Assembly (NCBI GenBank): GCA_037447655.1
Contig: JBBHKE010000928.1
Coordinates: forward strand, 221,907-285,906
Origin: Zygnema cylindricum
Taxonomy: Eukaryota; Streptophyta; Zygnematophyceae; Zygnematales; Zygnemataceae
Length of the DNA stretch: 64,000 nt
Direction: 5' to 3'
The position numbers and the translations under genes were made by a program. Shown piece by piece: positions 33,864-46,542 of this stretch (within the stretch, counting starts at the first letter, position 1; each line of letters begins with the position of its first letter). The notes under the pieces were generated by a model. That model had not been told where the DNA came from, ran no database searches, and saw only the letters and a program-made list of their open reading frames with translations.

Positions 33864-33873
33864 NNNNNNNNNN
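33864..33873. other. Assembly gap, 10 N
   Basis: Ten N, probably a join of unknown length. One arm of the mirror repeat starts at the next base. Confidence 1.
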
Positions 33874-34130
33874 CATAAAAGACAGCCTAAAAGCTTACGC
33901 ATATAGCACACGTTATAAAAAAAACTAAAGGCAACCAACAGTAGAATTGTGCATACGAATAATAGGTTGCACAGCGCTGAGTTTTTTTATACATTAACCA
34001 CTACATGGAGCGCTCCATGTAGTAGTTAATGTCTTTGAAAGCTTCGGTTACGAAGCGCTTTTTTGTCGGTTGCCAGTAACAATTGAGGGTCTGAAAATCT
34101 CTTATAACCGTTCTAAGAGACATTACAACA
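33874..34130. repeat. Mirror repeat, arm 1
   Basis: This 257-bp stretch read right to left, without complementing, is identical to 34271-34527 read left to right. Position x pairs with 68401 minus x. The match starts exactly at the gap edge and stops exactly at 34130/34271. It contains a near-palindrome at 33992-34031. Confidence 0.97.
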
Positions 34131-34270
34131 TCTGACTGTACACCACACTATTTAAACGATGACGTATTTCCGTTTTGTACTGTACTAGGAAAATAACCCT
34201 AAATGGCGTACAGAAAAATTCAAACCTCTCCGTACTACGCCGTACTTCTTATTTTGTTTTTATACGGAAA
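34131..34270. mobile_element. TIR-element sequence between the mirror arms
   Basis: GTACACCACACTATTTAAAC and GAAAATAACCCTAAATGG match the inside of the T2 element at 15343-15880 (about 15720-15780), so this is family T2-like sequence and is not part of the mirror. Confidence 0.5.
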
Positions 34271-34527
34271 ACAACATTACAGAGAATCTTGCCAATATTC
34301 TCTAAAAGTCTGGGAGTTAACAATGACCGTTGGCTGTTTTTTCGCGAAGCATTGGCTTCGAAAGTTTCTGTAATTGATGATGTACCTCGCGAGGTACATC
34401 ACCAATTACATATTTTTTTGAGTCGCGACACGTTGGATAATAAGCATACGTGTTAAGATGACAACCAACGGAAATCAAAAAAAATATTGCACACGATATA
34501 CGCATTCGAAAATCCGACAGAAAATAC
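34271..34527. repeat. Mirror repeat, arm 2 (probably the genuine copy)
   Basis: Partner of 33874-34130. This orientation resembles the region 35170-35290 in its series of motifs: GCGAAGCA, then a long palindrome centred on CCTCGCGAGG, then an ACGTG-containing stretch and a TGCACACG-type end. That suggests this arm is real and arm 1 is the reversed one. Confidence 0.9.
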
Positions 34528-34977
34528 AAACAAAATCCGTAACATACTTTCGTAATGCTATTTGTGTTAGCACCCATTAGTCACACTATTTTTGGAAGCG
34601 CTCATTCGTCACACGAAAAACATAAACCCTAAAAAATGAGGTGGCATCTGACAAGGCGTCTACAAAGAGTACAGAAGTTGTGTTGCACGATGACCAGGTA
34701 CGCACGTACATGGTACGCAAATGAAAGTTTTTGGTCGGTGTGAAAATCATTGATTTCAATATCCGATCTGAACTCACGTGGTACCACTCAATTGTGAACA
34801 CGTAGATTACAGACTCTGCGCAATGGAACTTCGTTCAAATTGTAGCATCATGTAATGTTGGCTGTACAATTACAGAATGTCCTTATAGAACTTCACCCTA
34901 AGCTACGCTATTAGAGAATTAAAAAGAAAAAAGCGGGACGGAATTAGCGTACACTATGCTAATAGCGATTGGCGGTG
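34528..34977. mobile_element. TIR element, right part ending GGCGGTG-TA
   Basis: Ends GGAATTAGCGTACACTATGC then TAATAGCGATTGGCGGTG followed by TA, closely matching the right end at 15880. The left end is not found, probably lost in the gap and mirror region. Confidence 0.5.
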
Positions 34978-35195
34978 TAGTTACTCACTTTACGTGAGCT
35001 CCACTGTGAAAGCACACACCGACAATGTGAATCAATGTGAATTACTTATTCAATGTAAGAACATTGATTCGTAAATAGTGTGGCGGAATCAATGTGAAAT
35101 ACGTTTTCAATGTAAGAATGTTGATTCGTAAATAGTGTGGCTTCGTCCGATTACATTTTGGTCTTCATCTGCGAAGCAATCGCTCCATACGCCTC

Positions 35196-35238
35196 TGTAT
35201 TGGTGAACCCACCTCGCGGAGGTGGGTTCACCAATACA
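35196..35238. repeat. Perfect 20-bp-arm palindrome
   Basis: TGTATTGGTGAACCCACCTC, then GCG, then the exact inverse. A similar palindrome with one mismatch is at 34370-34409. Such sequences form strong hairpins and sit inside TIR-element DNA. Confidence 0.9.
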
Positions 35239-35379
35239 AAACCAGTTAATTCGACACACCTGGACGATACACACGTGCGTCGATGAAAAATGAAAATTTT
35301 CACACGCCCCCAAAGTCACGTGCCTTCGGACAAGGTGACCATAAAATCTTTGGCAAAAAAGAAATACGTTTTTTTCCTG

Positions 35380-35692
35380 AAAGAGTTAGTAAAAAAATAT
35401 TAATCATTTACTCTATTTAACGTGATAGAGTCAAAATTTAGGGCGACCGAATTAGCGTTATTTACTCTAGTTACGATTCGTGATGTACAGTACACCGCGA
35501 ATGGTTATTATGGTTAATCGCGCTAATTCGGCGCCCCTATATCTTTACCCAAATTCTTAAGTAAAGTGGTTAATTCTATTTAAAAAACCTATAAAATATA
35601 TTAGTGACTGATTTCCTTTAAATACAAATTACCAATTAGCGTTAATAATTAATTGTTATTTAACATGTTAACGCTAATAGCGAATCATTGGC
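35380..35692. mobile_element. Two abutting TIR element ends
   Basis: 35380-35486 is a right end (GGGCGACCGAATTAGCG to GATTCGTGATG followed by TA), the inverse of 17325-17480. At 35494 a new left end CACCGCGAATGGTTATTATG begins, and a matching right end GTTAACGCTAATAGCGAATC lies near 35692. Both carry TA next to the tips. Confidence 0.5.
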
Positions 35693-35705
35693 ATTTCATG
35701 TACAG

Positions 35706-36198
35706 TAGTGCTGTGTATGGAAAAACTATCTCAATAAAACTGATAATAATAATTATCGCCGTTGTGTATTGGAAAAAGACTATTCTCAATAAAACTGATA
35801 ACGATAATTATCGCTTATTGAACAGTGAGGGGTCACGGTATATCGCTCCGATAGCAACAATGTTTTATCGTCGATAAGTGTAAAGAATAGTATACAATAT
35901 TATAGTACTTTATCCTATACTGTATTCTATTTTACACATTATATATTATGGCATGTTGTAGTCATGGCATCCTTAAAAAAACAATAAAGGTGTAAGGTCT
36001 GAACTGTACAACTATTGCCAATAATTATAGGACCCTATATTTATCAAGCCTTATATTTATCGATAGTTTATCGCGGTATGTCGGTTTTTCCTCACAATAA
36101 TTGCATTACCGATATATTCGATGAATATATTGATTTTTAGTAGGTAAAAAAAAAATACATATCTTTTATCGACAAATGGTTACCGATGCACAACACAA
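35706..36198. mobile_element. hAT-like family A, diverged copy
   Basis: The left end TAGTGCTGTGTATGG and right end ACCGATGCACAACACA are worn versions of the family A tips, and TATCG/CGATA words occur inside. I see no target duplication, so the ends or flanks are altered. Confidence 0.5.
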
Positions 36199-36265
36199 AT
36201 AATTTAATAGCGTTATAACTTTATTTTAGAACATTACTCTACATAGGGTAACTAATACCACAGTA

Positions 36266-36340
36266 CACCGTGAATTGCTTATAGTCTTAATAACACTATA
36301 TCCGCGCCCCTGACTTTTGACCCTCGAACCTAACATATGA
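36266..36340. mobile_element. TIR element left end fragment
   Basis: TA then CACCGTGAATTGCTTATAG begins a T1-like element. No matching right end is evident before 36683. Confidence 0.35.
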
Positions 36341-36941
36341 TTAATTATAATACTAAAGTGTCCACTTTAAGTTAATATAGGTATGGATTAATAAGCGTCA
36401 ACTACACTAATTTGAACATTTTTTTAATATTATAGTTTATAAATGCCAATCCGTGTCCTAAGTGTTGGCATTATAGTAGTAGAGTACTATAAAAGTGTCA
36501 GAAAACATTGTCGGCACGAGAAAGCTCCCTCATATTTCATTTTGGGTAATAAGTACGGAGAGGAATCACGCGAACATGTTATTGCATATTCAAACGTCAA
36601 CTATGTTTTACTATTATCAATCGTGTAACTCGAGCCCACCAAATCACACTATTTATAAATGTTTTTTTATCAATGACATTTATTAGTGTTGTGTATCGGT
36701 AAGGATTTGCCGATAACTGATATGGGCCTTTTTTTTTCAGGTTGGTGATAATCAATATATTGGTGCGACATATCGTTATCGGTGTTATCGACGATAATTA
36801 ACCGATAATATCGGTTGTTTATTGGCGATAACACCGATATCGATAACTAGCGCGATAAATATACGGACCATTCAGATAAATGTACGGCCAATACACTCAA
36901 CTGTACGTGTTATTCTACGGACGCATTTTATTCCACGGACG

Positions 36942-37491
<550 letters not shown>

Positions 37492-38238
37492 CCCGGACGC
37501 GCCATGGACCCCCTTCCCCCCGATTTCGATAAAAAAATGCGATATTTCCTTGATTATTTATAATTTAAGGGGGTTTTACTTGGGTTCCACGCTCCCATAC
37601 CCGTCGAAAGTGTCATTTTGACTGTTATTTGTTTTTGCAAGGTTTAGTTACGCCGTCACATCACTTCCATAGTGGCAGTAAATGGCGGCAGTGTGACAAA
37701 TTCGTTCGTCTGCTTTGTTCGTTTGTACGTTTGTTTTTCGAAAAAGTATGATTTAAAAGTTTACAATGTAATTTATTTTTTTCGTTTCGGTACTATAAAT
37801 TTAGAAAGTATTGTTTTAAATTTGTGGACGTTTTTGTGCTGCGCTTTCTGTAACCAATTACAGTTAAATAGATACGAAACAGATTCATTATACGTGGCAT
37901 GCCACGCTATATAAAGTCAATAACATAATACAGTATGTTATATAATACTATTGTATGCATACTACATTTCTTAAAAATTATGGCCGATATGGAATTTGTT
38001 GGCTCTGGCCGATATATCGGGAATTCCGACCGCTCGATAACCGATAACTATCGGTATCGGTGTCATCGCGATAGTTTTTTACCGATACACAACACTAACA
38101 TTTATCGTAAAATATCAGACTTTTTTCTTTTGAACGATATTTTTGTTGACATTTAATAATAGCGCTAATATTGCAGATATCGACCAGGGGCCAACGAAAT
38201 GAATGTAATGTAGGTCTGTACTATATAGTACTATACAG

Positions 38239-38686
38239 CAGAGGTCGCAAACTGTTAATCAAACCGTAACCGACCGTTAACCTACCGCTAGCGTTGATCC
38301 GGAACGGATTCGGTTGCCAAATTTGGGGGGACGGGCGGATTCGGGCGGGTGATTCACGAAAAAAAAAAAAAAGGTTACGGTCGGGTAAGCAAAAAACGAA
38401 AAAAAAATAAGGTTTGTACTGTCCATACTATCTAACATTATTGTACTTTGTACTCTTGGTATCGTGGAAGTACGTGAAATCATTCTGTACTTTTTCCGTT
38501 ACGGGCGGGTACGGGTAGTCGCGAGAAATCGAGTTTCGGTTAACTTTTATTTTAGTAAACGCGTTGCGGGTAACGGTTAACAACTTAGGAGCATGACATA
38601 ACCCGGTCGGGTGTCGGGTACTCTGATTTTGGAAAAAAAAAACGGTGTGTTTCGGTTATCTAAATTTTTGACTTTTGCGACCTCTG
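38239..38686. mobile_element. hAT-like family B element, copy 2
   Basis: 448 bp, CAGAGGTCGCAAA to TTTTGCGACCTCTG, aligned along its length with 36942-37491 (GGTTGCCAAATTTGGGG, GTCGCGAGAAATCGAGTTTC). The flanks CTATACAG and CTGTACGG match at six of eight bases, an old target duplication. Confidence 0.75.
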
Positions 38687-38920
38687 CTGTACGGGTAAGG
38701 GGATCGAAACTGATGCACTCGCAAGGAAATATCAAATATCACATTGTGGTTCATTCGTTGTCACACTTTTGAATAGAATATTGACACGTGTTCATACATA
38801 TCCTCGTAACGCTGCTGTGATTCGCTACATCGTCGAAAACGGTCAGCTGATACATACAACCAAGTCAGGCAGGCGCCATTACTTCCTTCACATGTGGCCC
38901 TGTTCTTCTCAAGTGCAGCC

Positions 38921-41900
38921 ATGGCGGTCATGACAGGAAGTCTCACTTTGCGCCTACGTCTCGTACATTCATCGAACGTTAACTCTTTTTTTCCTGATGA
39001 CGTGCAGTGTGAAACGTCAAAGCGCGTTGTGAGGGTCTCGAGGACCGAGGTTTTTGCAGCTAATCCTCACCACCTTACTGTCCGCTCCACATTGTACGGT
39101 AAAATTAGCCAAATTGAAACTGAATTTAAAAGGCAGAGGCGGCTAAGAGCTATTCAAGAACCACATGCTGATTTGATGGAGGTCACTGAAGAAGATGCGA
39201 CATCAGATGGTCGGAGCGAGGAAGGTGCCACGTCAGCAAGAGTGGAGGAGCCTATAGGATTTATGCAGGGCAAAGAAGCTCATGCCAATGTTGTACAAGC
39301 TACCCGAGAGGAAGAGATTAGCTACTCGACACTTGTTTGGCGCGCAGTGAAGTTGCCGTTATACAGCGTGGCATTTATTCCACTGACAGTAAGATTTTGA
39401 TTCTGCCGTAACCTAAAATTTTGATGTAGGTTCGGCAGGTTGTTCAAATGGATGACAGGTATACACAATGTTTTACTTGTCAGCTACCTGAAAAGAACAT
39501 GTTTACTAGCAGAAGGCATAGGTAAAAGTGTTCTTTTTAGGCTCCCATTCTAGAATCGTTAACGAGGATTTTGAATTAGCTCATTTCGATTCTGGTAATG
39601 GAGCTCGCTCTCGAGGTTTTTGTACCAAAATTTCAGTTGAGTCGCAAAGACTAGTAGCTTTAGTTCTTTCAAATGTGAATAAAAACCAGAGCTGAAACCA
39701 AAATGCAGAAAGCAGTTCGATTGATTTGTGCCGAAGTTTTCCTGTTCTTTATTAGATATGAAAGTGTTCATTTTTGTCTAAATTTATTTCCGGAACTGTT
39801 CAGATTTTCTAATACTCTTCACATGAATGCACCAGAGCGGTCATAATTTGAAATCGACGGATCCCACAATAGTACCAAACGAGTTCTACAAAACTGATTA
39901 TCAAATTGAGACAAATTGAGGCGACATGGTTTTTTGACACAAATACAAACACTTGAAGCAATTAAGTCAGACTATCTAGCCAGAGAGGTAATTTGGTGTC
40001 CAGACCTAAAAAATGAGATTATTAGTGGGGTTCAATAGCGGATGTATTCTTCTCAAACAAGCTTCAGGTAGAAACATCATGTACTTAACAACATCTTTAC
40101 GTTTTTTTGGTTGTTCAAGTGAGGTGAGGCCCAGAACCGTTTTGTTTCCTAAAATTCTCATACCTTCAGCAACAGTCAGTTACCTATATCAAATTATCTA
40201 TGTAGTTTAGAGGAAAATATGTAGTTCTGCGATATAAACAGCTCTTGAACTTTCTAGCATGTAATCATAGCAGTCGCAAAACACAAATTCCAGAATTAGT
40301 TTTAACTATTTTTCACAACTTGTACTGCTTTTTTTTTTCTTACATATTTGGACCTCAATTTTGCAGGTGGGAGCTGCTGCTGCATATTCGCAAACTGGCC
40401 GGTTCCATGCCAGTCGCTACTTCAGTTTTATGTTGTTCTCTGTTCTTGTAATTACCTGGCTTAACCTCAGGTGACAATGAACCTTTTTACATCTCTCCAA
40501 ACTTCCAGTAACTGTTGCACTTTTATGTATGTATTAATAACTAGACTCTAATAGTGATGGCTGTTGCATGACGGTGATGGATTTGTATTTGGATAAATAT
40601 TCCCACTCTTTATTCAAGTGGCCATTCAGTGGGTCGATTTTCTTTCCATTCCTTTTTTTTTGCTTTTGATTTTATGATATGCTTTCATGTTTATTAAGGG
40701 CAATAAAGCAGAGAGTTTGATGTTTTTGTGCAGCAACGATGCCTTTGATGCTGACACCGGTGTGGATAAGGACAAAAAAGAGTCGGTGGTCAACATGACT
40801 GGCAGGTATTGTTTGTTTTTTTTTTTTTTTTCTGCAACCACCGTCTCGCTTTCAAAGTTACTATTCAGCAGTCGATATTAACAATTGAGTTGTGATCCAA
40901 TAGATTAACTGGATCGATTAAGCAAATTGTCAATTCAACAAGTAAACTGACATCAAGCCATCCGGTAACTATGAATCAACCAGGCAGCTGATTCAGAAAC
41001 CCTAGTGGCAACTGAATCTCACAGAGTTACCATCAGGACTCTGTTGGCCCTGACAACTAAATTACCGAATGAAAATGTGCCGCCAAATTAATAACAGCTT
41101 TTTTGAATTGCAGCCGAAATGGCGTCCTATTGGCTGCATTTGCATGCCTAATTATTGCTGGATGGGGAATTTTGTCCGGAGCTAAGGCAGTTAAGGACCC
41201 TCGAGTAGGTGCCATGCTGGCGGCTTCTATTGGCTGCGGTTATATCTACCAGGTACGCTTAGCTTGACATTTTTGACTATTTTGGTCTCTCACTTCAGCG
41301 ATTTTCTTTTTTTCGACTCTCATGCACCACATTGGACTTAGACCACAGCTAATTGTAACACATAATTCTCAACAGGCTCTTTTCTGTACACCTACAGAGA
41401 AACTAGCCCAGAGTGATGGAAGGCAAAATCATAAGGAACTCCCGTTTCTATGTACTTTGAGTAATGTGATGATCCCTATCATTTCCTTTTCACATCTAAT
41501 TTCAACCTAAACGCAAGTACAATGAACCACGGAATCACACTTTTGCCCATCAATGTTCTTCTTTCACTCTCCAGAAATTATTTTTTCTTACGTCTCTCTA
41601 ATATGGGAAGTCTTCATTGCAATCTTAATGCTCATGATGGAGATACACAGTGACATTAAGATCCTGGATGGGAAAACCTTATATCAGTTACCACCAAGCT
41701 CAGAAAATTATGTTGAGGAGTTTGTTTGCTTTCAATTGAGCCACAAATAAAACCAAATATGTAATGTGTCTCAATGTACATGGAACAGAGCCCACCTTTC
41801 CGTCTCAGTTACAAAGGGCTTGGAGAACCACTCTGTTTCTTTGCGTTTGGACCACTTGCAACCTCAGCCTTCTACCTATATCAAGCCAAGTGAGACTCAG

Positions 41901-44128
41901 TTGACCAGATTTGAACAGGGAACAGTTCCTCTCTGATTGTTGCATCGGCGTCTTCTTCATTGTTTTTCATTTTTTCATGATATATGGTTCCGCTTTCTTT
42001 GAATTTTCTTTTTTGTTGTTGTCAACCTGCGTTTCAAGATGAACGTCTACCCATGTTAAAATCCGTGTAAGACCATTTCGTACGTTTTTGTCAAGGAAAA
42101 TGATATTAAAACCTTGAAATCAGATGGCTACAAGAGCAAATCTTCATTATAAACCTTGGCATATGAAGTCAAATAGACGTTTTTAGTGGTGTTTTTTCGT
42201 CATTTGAAAAATGTGGGATTCGAGATTTGGGATTGCAGTACATTGGGCAGTTTGACTCCACCGGCTCTCAGTGCTACCGTGTTGACTGCGTCGGTTTTAG
42301 TCGGAATTACTACAACTCTTATTCTCTTCTGTAGTCATTTTCATCAGGTGTGTGATTGCCACTTGTCAGTTTATCATTCGCCCTCAGCCTTGCTTGCTTC
42401 AAAGGTGTCTCGTTGAAAGGAGTACCACTATTAGTGCGGGTCACACTTATTGAGATTTCTGAAGTTTGACTATCTCAGAATATAAAGTTTGGCCCACACT
42501 TTTTGCTGAACCCCAGCCTATTGTAGGTCCTAACAGCAAATTCACATCCTCAATTCCATTGATGTGGATCATACTTTTTCCTTCTTTTGCCCAAACTATT
42601 CTGGTAGGCAGTTACACGGTTCACCATTATTAGTGTGGTTTAATCTTTTAAGGTGAACTTACTCTCAATGGTAACACAATATAAACTTGTGAGCATAACT
42701 TTCGGAGTGAAACTGGGGAAGGTTTTATCAAAACCAATATGCTTGAAGTTTTGACAAAATTAATTATCAAATTCAACAAAGTTACAATGCAATGGCGATG
42801 ACCGCCCAATAATCTAATTAGTGCAGATGCCTACATAGACTGTAACGGGCCCTTACATTTTTTTACTAAAGGGAAATTTTCTCAGCAATTGTCCTCTGCC
42901 TGCAAGGGACATATATACGAGTATTGTTTTGCCTGTCATTAACATTTTTTGAAACATTACATAAGCCAAAATTATGAAGGAGCCGCCGGACTACCTCTTG
43001 ATTTGAGGGGAGGGTTTCAACCCGATATCAAATTCCAACAAATCACCAAAAGCATCTGTAAAGGAACTGTGGCCTGGAAGGAACATACTAGACATTTACG
43101 ACTTTTGAGTAACAACTAAATTGGAGGTTATTTTCCCTCTTTGGCAGAACATCTCGAAATGTTTTACTGAAGGAAAGTGGTTTCGCTATTGTGTTAGTTT
43201 GTTATTGGTTATTAGTTTTGTTTGATACATATTTTTTTCGAGCGTGCAGATTGAAGGAGATCTCGCTGTTGGGAAAATGTCGCCGTTGGTTCGGTTAGGA
43301 ACTGCTCGAGGATCGAAAGTGGTTCAGTTTTCAGTTTTGGCTTTATATGCTCTCACGGCGGTTTTTGTGGCAATGGGGTTTTTGCCATTCACATGCATGG
43401 TACACTTTTAAACTCCTCGAGGTTATAAGAACTTTTGAATTTTACTAAAAGAAAATGATGATGATGTTTGATGCCACGTTGTTCGAAGATGATGATTTTG
43501 CGGTTTTTGCATCTTATGTAGATGTCGTATCCATGTATTTTATGTTGATTTATGACTTGTTGACAGGTTGGTGCCCTTCTCACGATGCCTATTGGAAAAT
43601 TGGTGATAGAGTTTGTTCGCGACAACCACATGGTGAGAATATCAACTCAATAATTGTTTCTTCGGTGTTGTGATTATGGCGTCTCTTTTGACATTTTACT
43701 GGAGCATGGAAGTTATTTTTTGCAGTTTATGCCATAGGATATAAGAAGGAATGGTTTCTAAGTTTTAAATGATGTTCACACAGTCTTTATCAGCTGTGGC
43801 ATTTTTTTAGAAGTCAAAGCTGGCATATGGGACGAAAATATGTGAGAATCTCTCTCGTGAAAACACAAAAGCTCAGCAAAAACTCATGGACGGCTTCCTC
43901 AAAATGTAGTTTTTCTACTGCCAAATTTTGCTTTTACCTCAATTTTGCAAAGAAAGGCTTTTTTTCTTTAACTTCAACACGAGAAATGTACTGACTCCAA
44001 TTTTTGACTCCAATTTGCAGAATAAGACGAAGATTTTTATGGCGAAGTATTTTTGCGTCCGATTGCATGTAGCCTTTGGTCTCACTTTGACTATGGCACT
44101 TGTATTGGGCCGATGGAGACCTTTTTAA
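38921..44128 (+). CDS. ABC4: 1,4-dihydroxy-2-naphthoate phytyltransferase (MenA/ABC4), chloroplast
   Basis: UbiA-family membrane prenyltransferase that attaches the phytyl chain to 1,4-dihydroxy-2-naphthoate in phylloquinone (vitamin K1) synthesis, plastid envelope. Nine exons: 38921-39388, 40367-40470, 40734-40805, 41114-41252, 41789-41889, 42239-42347, 43260 region as 43250-43399, 43567-43632, 44021-44128. All junctions are GT-AG, phases fit and the sum is 438 codons plus TAA. The ATG at 38921 has strong context (GCAGCCATGGCG). Residues 1-150 are basic, serine-rich and poorly conserved, consistent with a transit peptide plus spacer; this is longer than in Arabidopsis. Motifs: FIPLTVGAAAAYSQTG across exons 1-2, the substrate/metal motif NDAFDADTGVDKDKKES (192-208), and the MenA-type LSYKGLGEP (267-275), followed by several membrane helices and FCSHFHQ (325-331). 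No break is seen. Confidence 0.93.
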
Positions 44129-45177
44129 AACAACGATTCATTGAAAATAACTGGAAACATCCTTTTTTGTTTTCTTTCTTTTCTTTTTCTTTTGGTAATT
44201 GTAGCGTTTTTCGCTAAGCGAGCTTGATGGCCTTTCAACGAAGTTTTTCCTTCTAAGGAAATGGCACGGTCAAGGCTTTTTTTTTTCTAGAGAATTAACC
44301 TATTCACCAATAAGTTATTTAGTCTTTAGTAATTTGTGGCCTGACGTCCTTTAGTCACCTTTTCCTTTAGTACACATTTTAGAGTCAGTAATGTTACGTC
44401 GATCATTTTCTTGTTTGTATTAAACAAGTTGTTAATCTTTATGTTATTTTGGAATAAAACCTATTTTTTTGTGGGTGTATCTTGTATATACTTTTTTTTT
44501 GTGTGTTCGTTTATGATTCTATTTGCTAAATACTCTGGACGTTTTCACATGCTATTCTCATTCCTACAATACCTACAAAACTGTAAAGAAGAAAAAGACG
44601 AGGACGGAAACAAGGGAAGGTCACGTCACATACATTCTTTTGTGTACTTTTGTCTCGAGGGACTAATAGTTGCAACGAGAAAGAAAAAGAATATTTACAC
44701 TAAGATAAGTTTCATGAATCTTGAAACTCTCGAAATCTCTTTTGTTGTAACTGAATTCACATGTTAACAGTTGCAGTTGGACCTCACATAGAGTCCCATC
44801 CTAAGATTTGCTCATTTGCTCTTTTAAGGAAGATAGTTAACCAGAAATGGAAAATAAACAATCGGTTGTAATTCTGTATGCATTGACCTTAAAGAAAATA
44901 GTACATACACTTCATCTTGCTTACGATAGACTAAACAAAGAACGAAATTAAGGTGAATGCAAAAAACAATAATTGACACTAAACAAAGGAGGCAGTCTGG
45001 GAAAACAAAACAAAATGTTTTGGCCTCGTCTAAGGCACTAAATCTGTCATACGAGCAATTTAACTACCAAAATTTCTGAATTAGTTTATTTACACTGTTT
45101 GGCATGGAATACTCAACGTGGTCTTGACCAAGGAAGGCGGAGTTTACGTTTCTTTGATACACTTGTTTACAAATTGT
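44129..45177. other. Intergenic downstream of ABC4
   Basis: Probable 3' UTR, with AATAAA at about 44453. No other gene is supported. The 118-codon frame at 44411-44767 has no recognisable features. Confidence 0.45.
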
Positions 45178-45262
45178 TTTTCAGTTTTGGCCATGCCACC
45201 CCTTTTGCACCTTTGGACTCAAGATGGTTTACCATCGCGCTTTTTAATTCAATTTGCTGATC
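45178..45262 (+). mobile_element. Second copy of the dispersed GGCCATGCCACCCC repeat
   Basis: TTTTGGCCATGCCACCCC, ACTCAAGATGGTTTACCATC and GCGCTTTTTAATT match the insertion at 6227-6382, about 85% over 80 bp. Here the A-rich tail is not obvious. Confidence 0.55.
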
Positions 45263-45380
45263 CTAAGGCAATTATGTTTGTGAATGGCCATTTACTGTTC
45301 TATACAAGTAAAAGAAAGGAAGTGAACAGAGTGATTGTTAGCTAAACCATGGACTGTCGTGAGCCTCGCTGTTACACATG

Positions 45381-45800
45381 CTTAATGTTTAATGATGTTA
45401 GTTGTTTAATGGTTAATGTTTAACGTTTGATTTATTAACATTTAATGTTTAATAATCAATGTTGAATATTTAATGTTTAATGTTTGATGTTTAATGTTTA
45501 ATGTTTAATGTTTAGGGTTTAATGTTCAATTTTTAATGTTTAATAGTCAATGTTTAGTGTCCAATGTGTAATGTCTAGTGTCTAATGTAATGTCTAATGT
45601 CCAATGTCTAATTTTTAATATCTACTGCCTAATGCTTAATGTTTAATGTTCAATGGCCAATGTCCAATGCCAATTTCCCATTGTCGAAGTACCCAAAATA
45701 TTTTTTTCTGGTCACCGTCGAATTTTTTCGTTCAGTGTCTAGTTTCCAATATTCAATTTCTCCAATGTCAATGTTCACTCTTCAACTTTCGATGTTCATG
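45381..45800. repeat. Degenerate 7-bp (AATGTTT)n-type repeat
   Basis: Around fifty decayed units such as TTTAATG, GTCTAATG and GTCCAATG, drifting from left to right. Confidence 0.85.
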
Positions 45801-46327
45801 TCTGATGGCAAATGTCCGATGACACATGCCTTGCTTTCATCAAGAATCGAAATTGCAATATAGGTACATTGAATTGTACTATCGTTTTCATGCTTTGTTG
45901 TTATAACAAACTAGGTATGTGCTTCTTATAGATGATTTCTGTACCGTTTGGAAAGATCTATTCGTCAACATATTCTTTGGTATGTTTTAGTCCGATAAAT
46001 ATAAATAAAAAAATAATAATAAAGGCTCCCCTGTGGAAACTAAGCTAGCTCCAGCTGTGTTTCTGTTGAAATTCTTTTGACCACAAAACAATCGACTTTA
46101 TGTTTCTCGGCCCATAATCGAAAATGCAGTCTCCCTATTGGTGTAACCTCGTCCCGTGAAGTTCCGCTGATCTGTTCTACTTGTTGAATGATCACTTGGG
46201 AATTTGTGGCGGCAAAAGGCCATGGAGTTTTTCACATTGGTTTTATAAAACACGAGGACTACCTCAAAACAAACACCCAAACAAAGAAACGAAAATAGAA
46301 AGCGGAATTTCGCATTCGAGAGCTATA

Positions 46328-46542
46328 CCGTGTATCGCTATTAGTGTTAATGTTTTTTTTGATACTGAAACCATCTTTTCTCCGTATACACGTGTCGGAT
46401 TGTGGACCTGACGGTTGCGTTTGAAACGTAAGATTCTCAGCTTCTTTTTGGAGGTTTCGAATTGAAAATCGGACAAGTGTGTACGGAGAAAAGACGTTTT
46501 AAGTGGCGTATAAATTATTAACACTAATAGCGATACACGGTG
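46328..46542. mobile_element. Short TIR element, TA-flanked (family T1)
   Basis: CCGTGTATCGCTATTAGTG at the left and the inverse of CACCGTGTATCGCTATTAG at the right, with TA on both sides, plus the T1 inner arms (ACCATCTTTTCTCCGTATAC against GTGTACGGAGAAAAGACG). Same family as 3896-4130. Confidence 0.65.
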
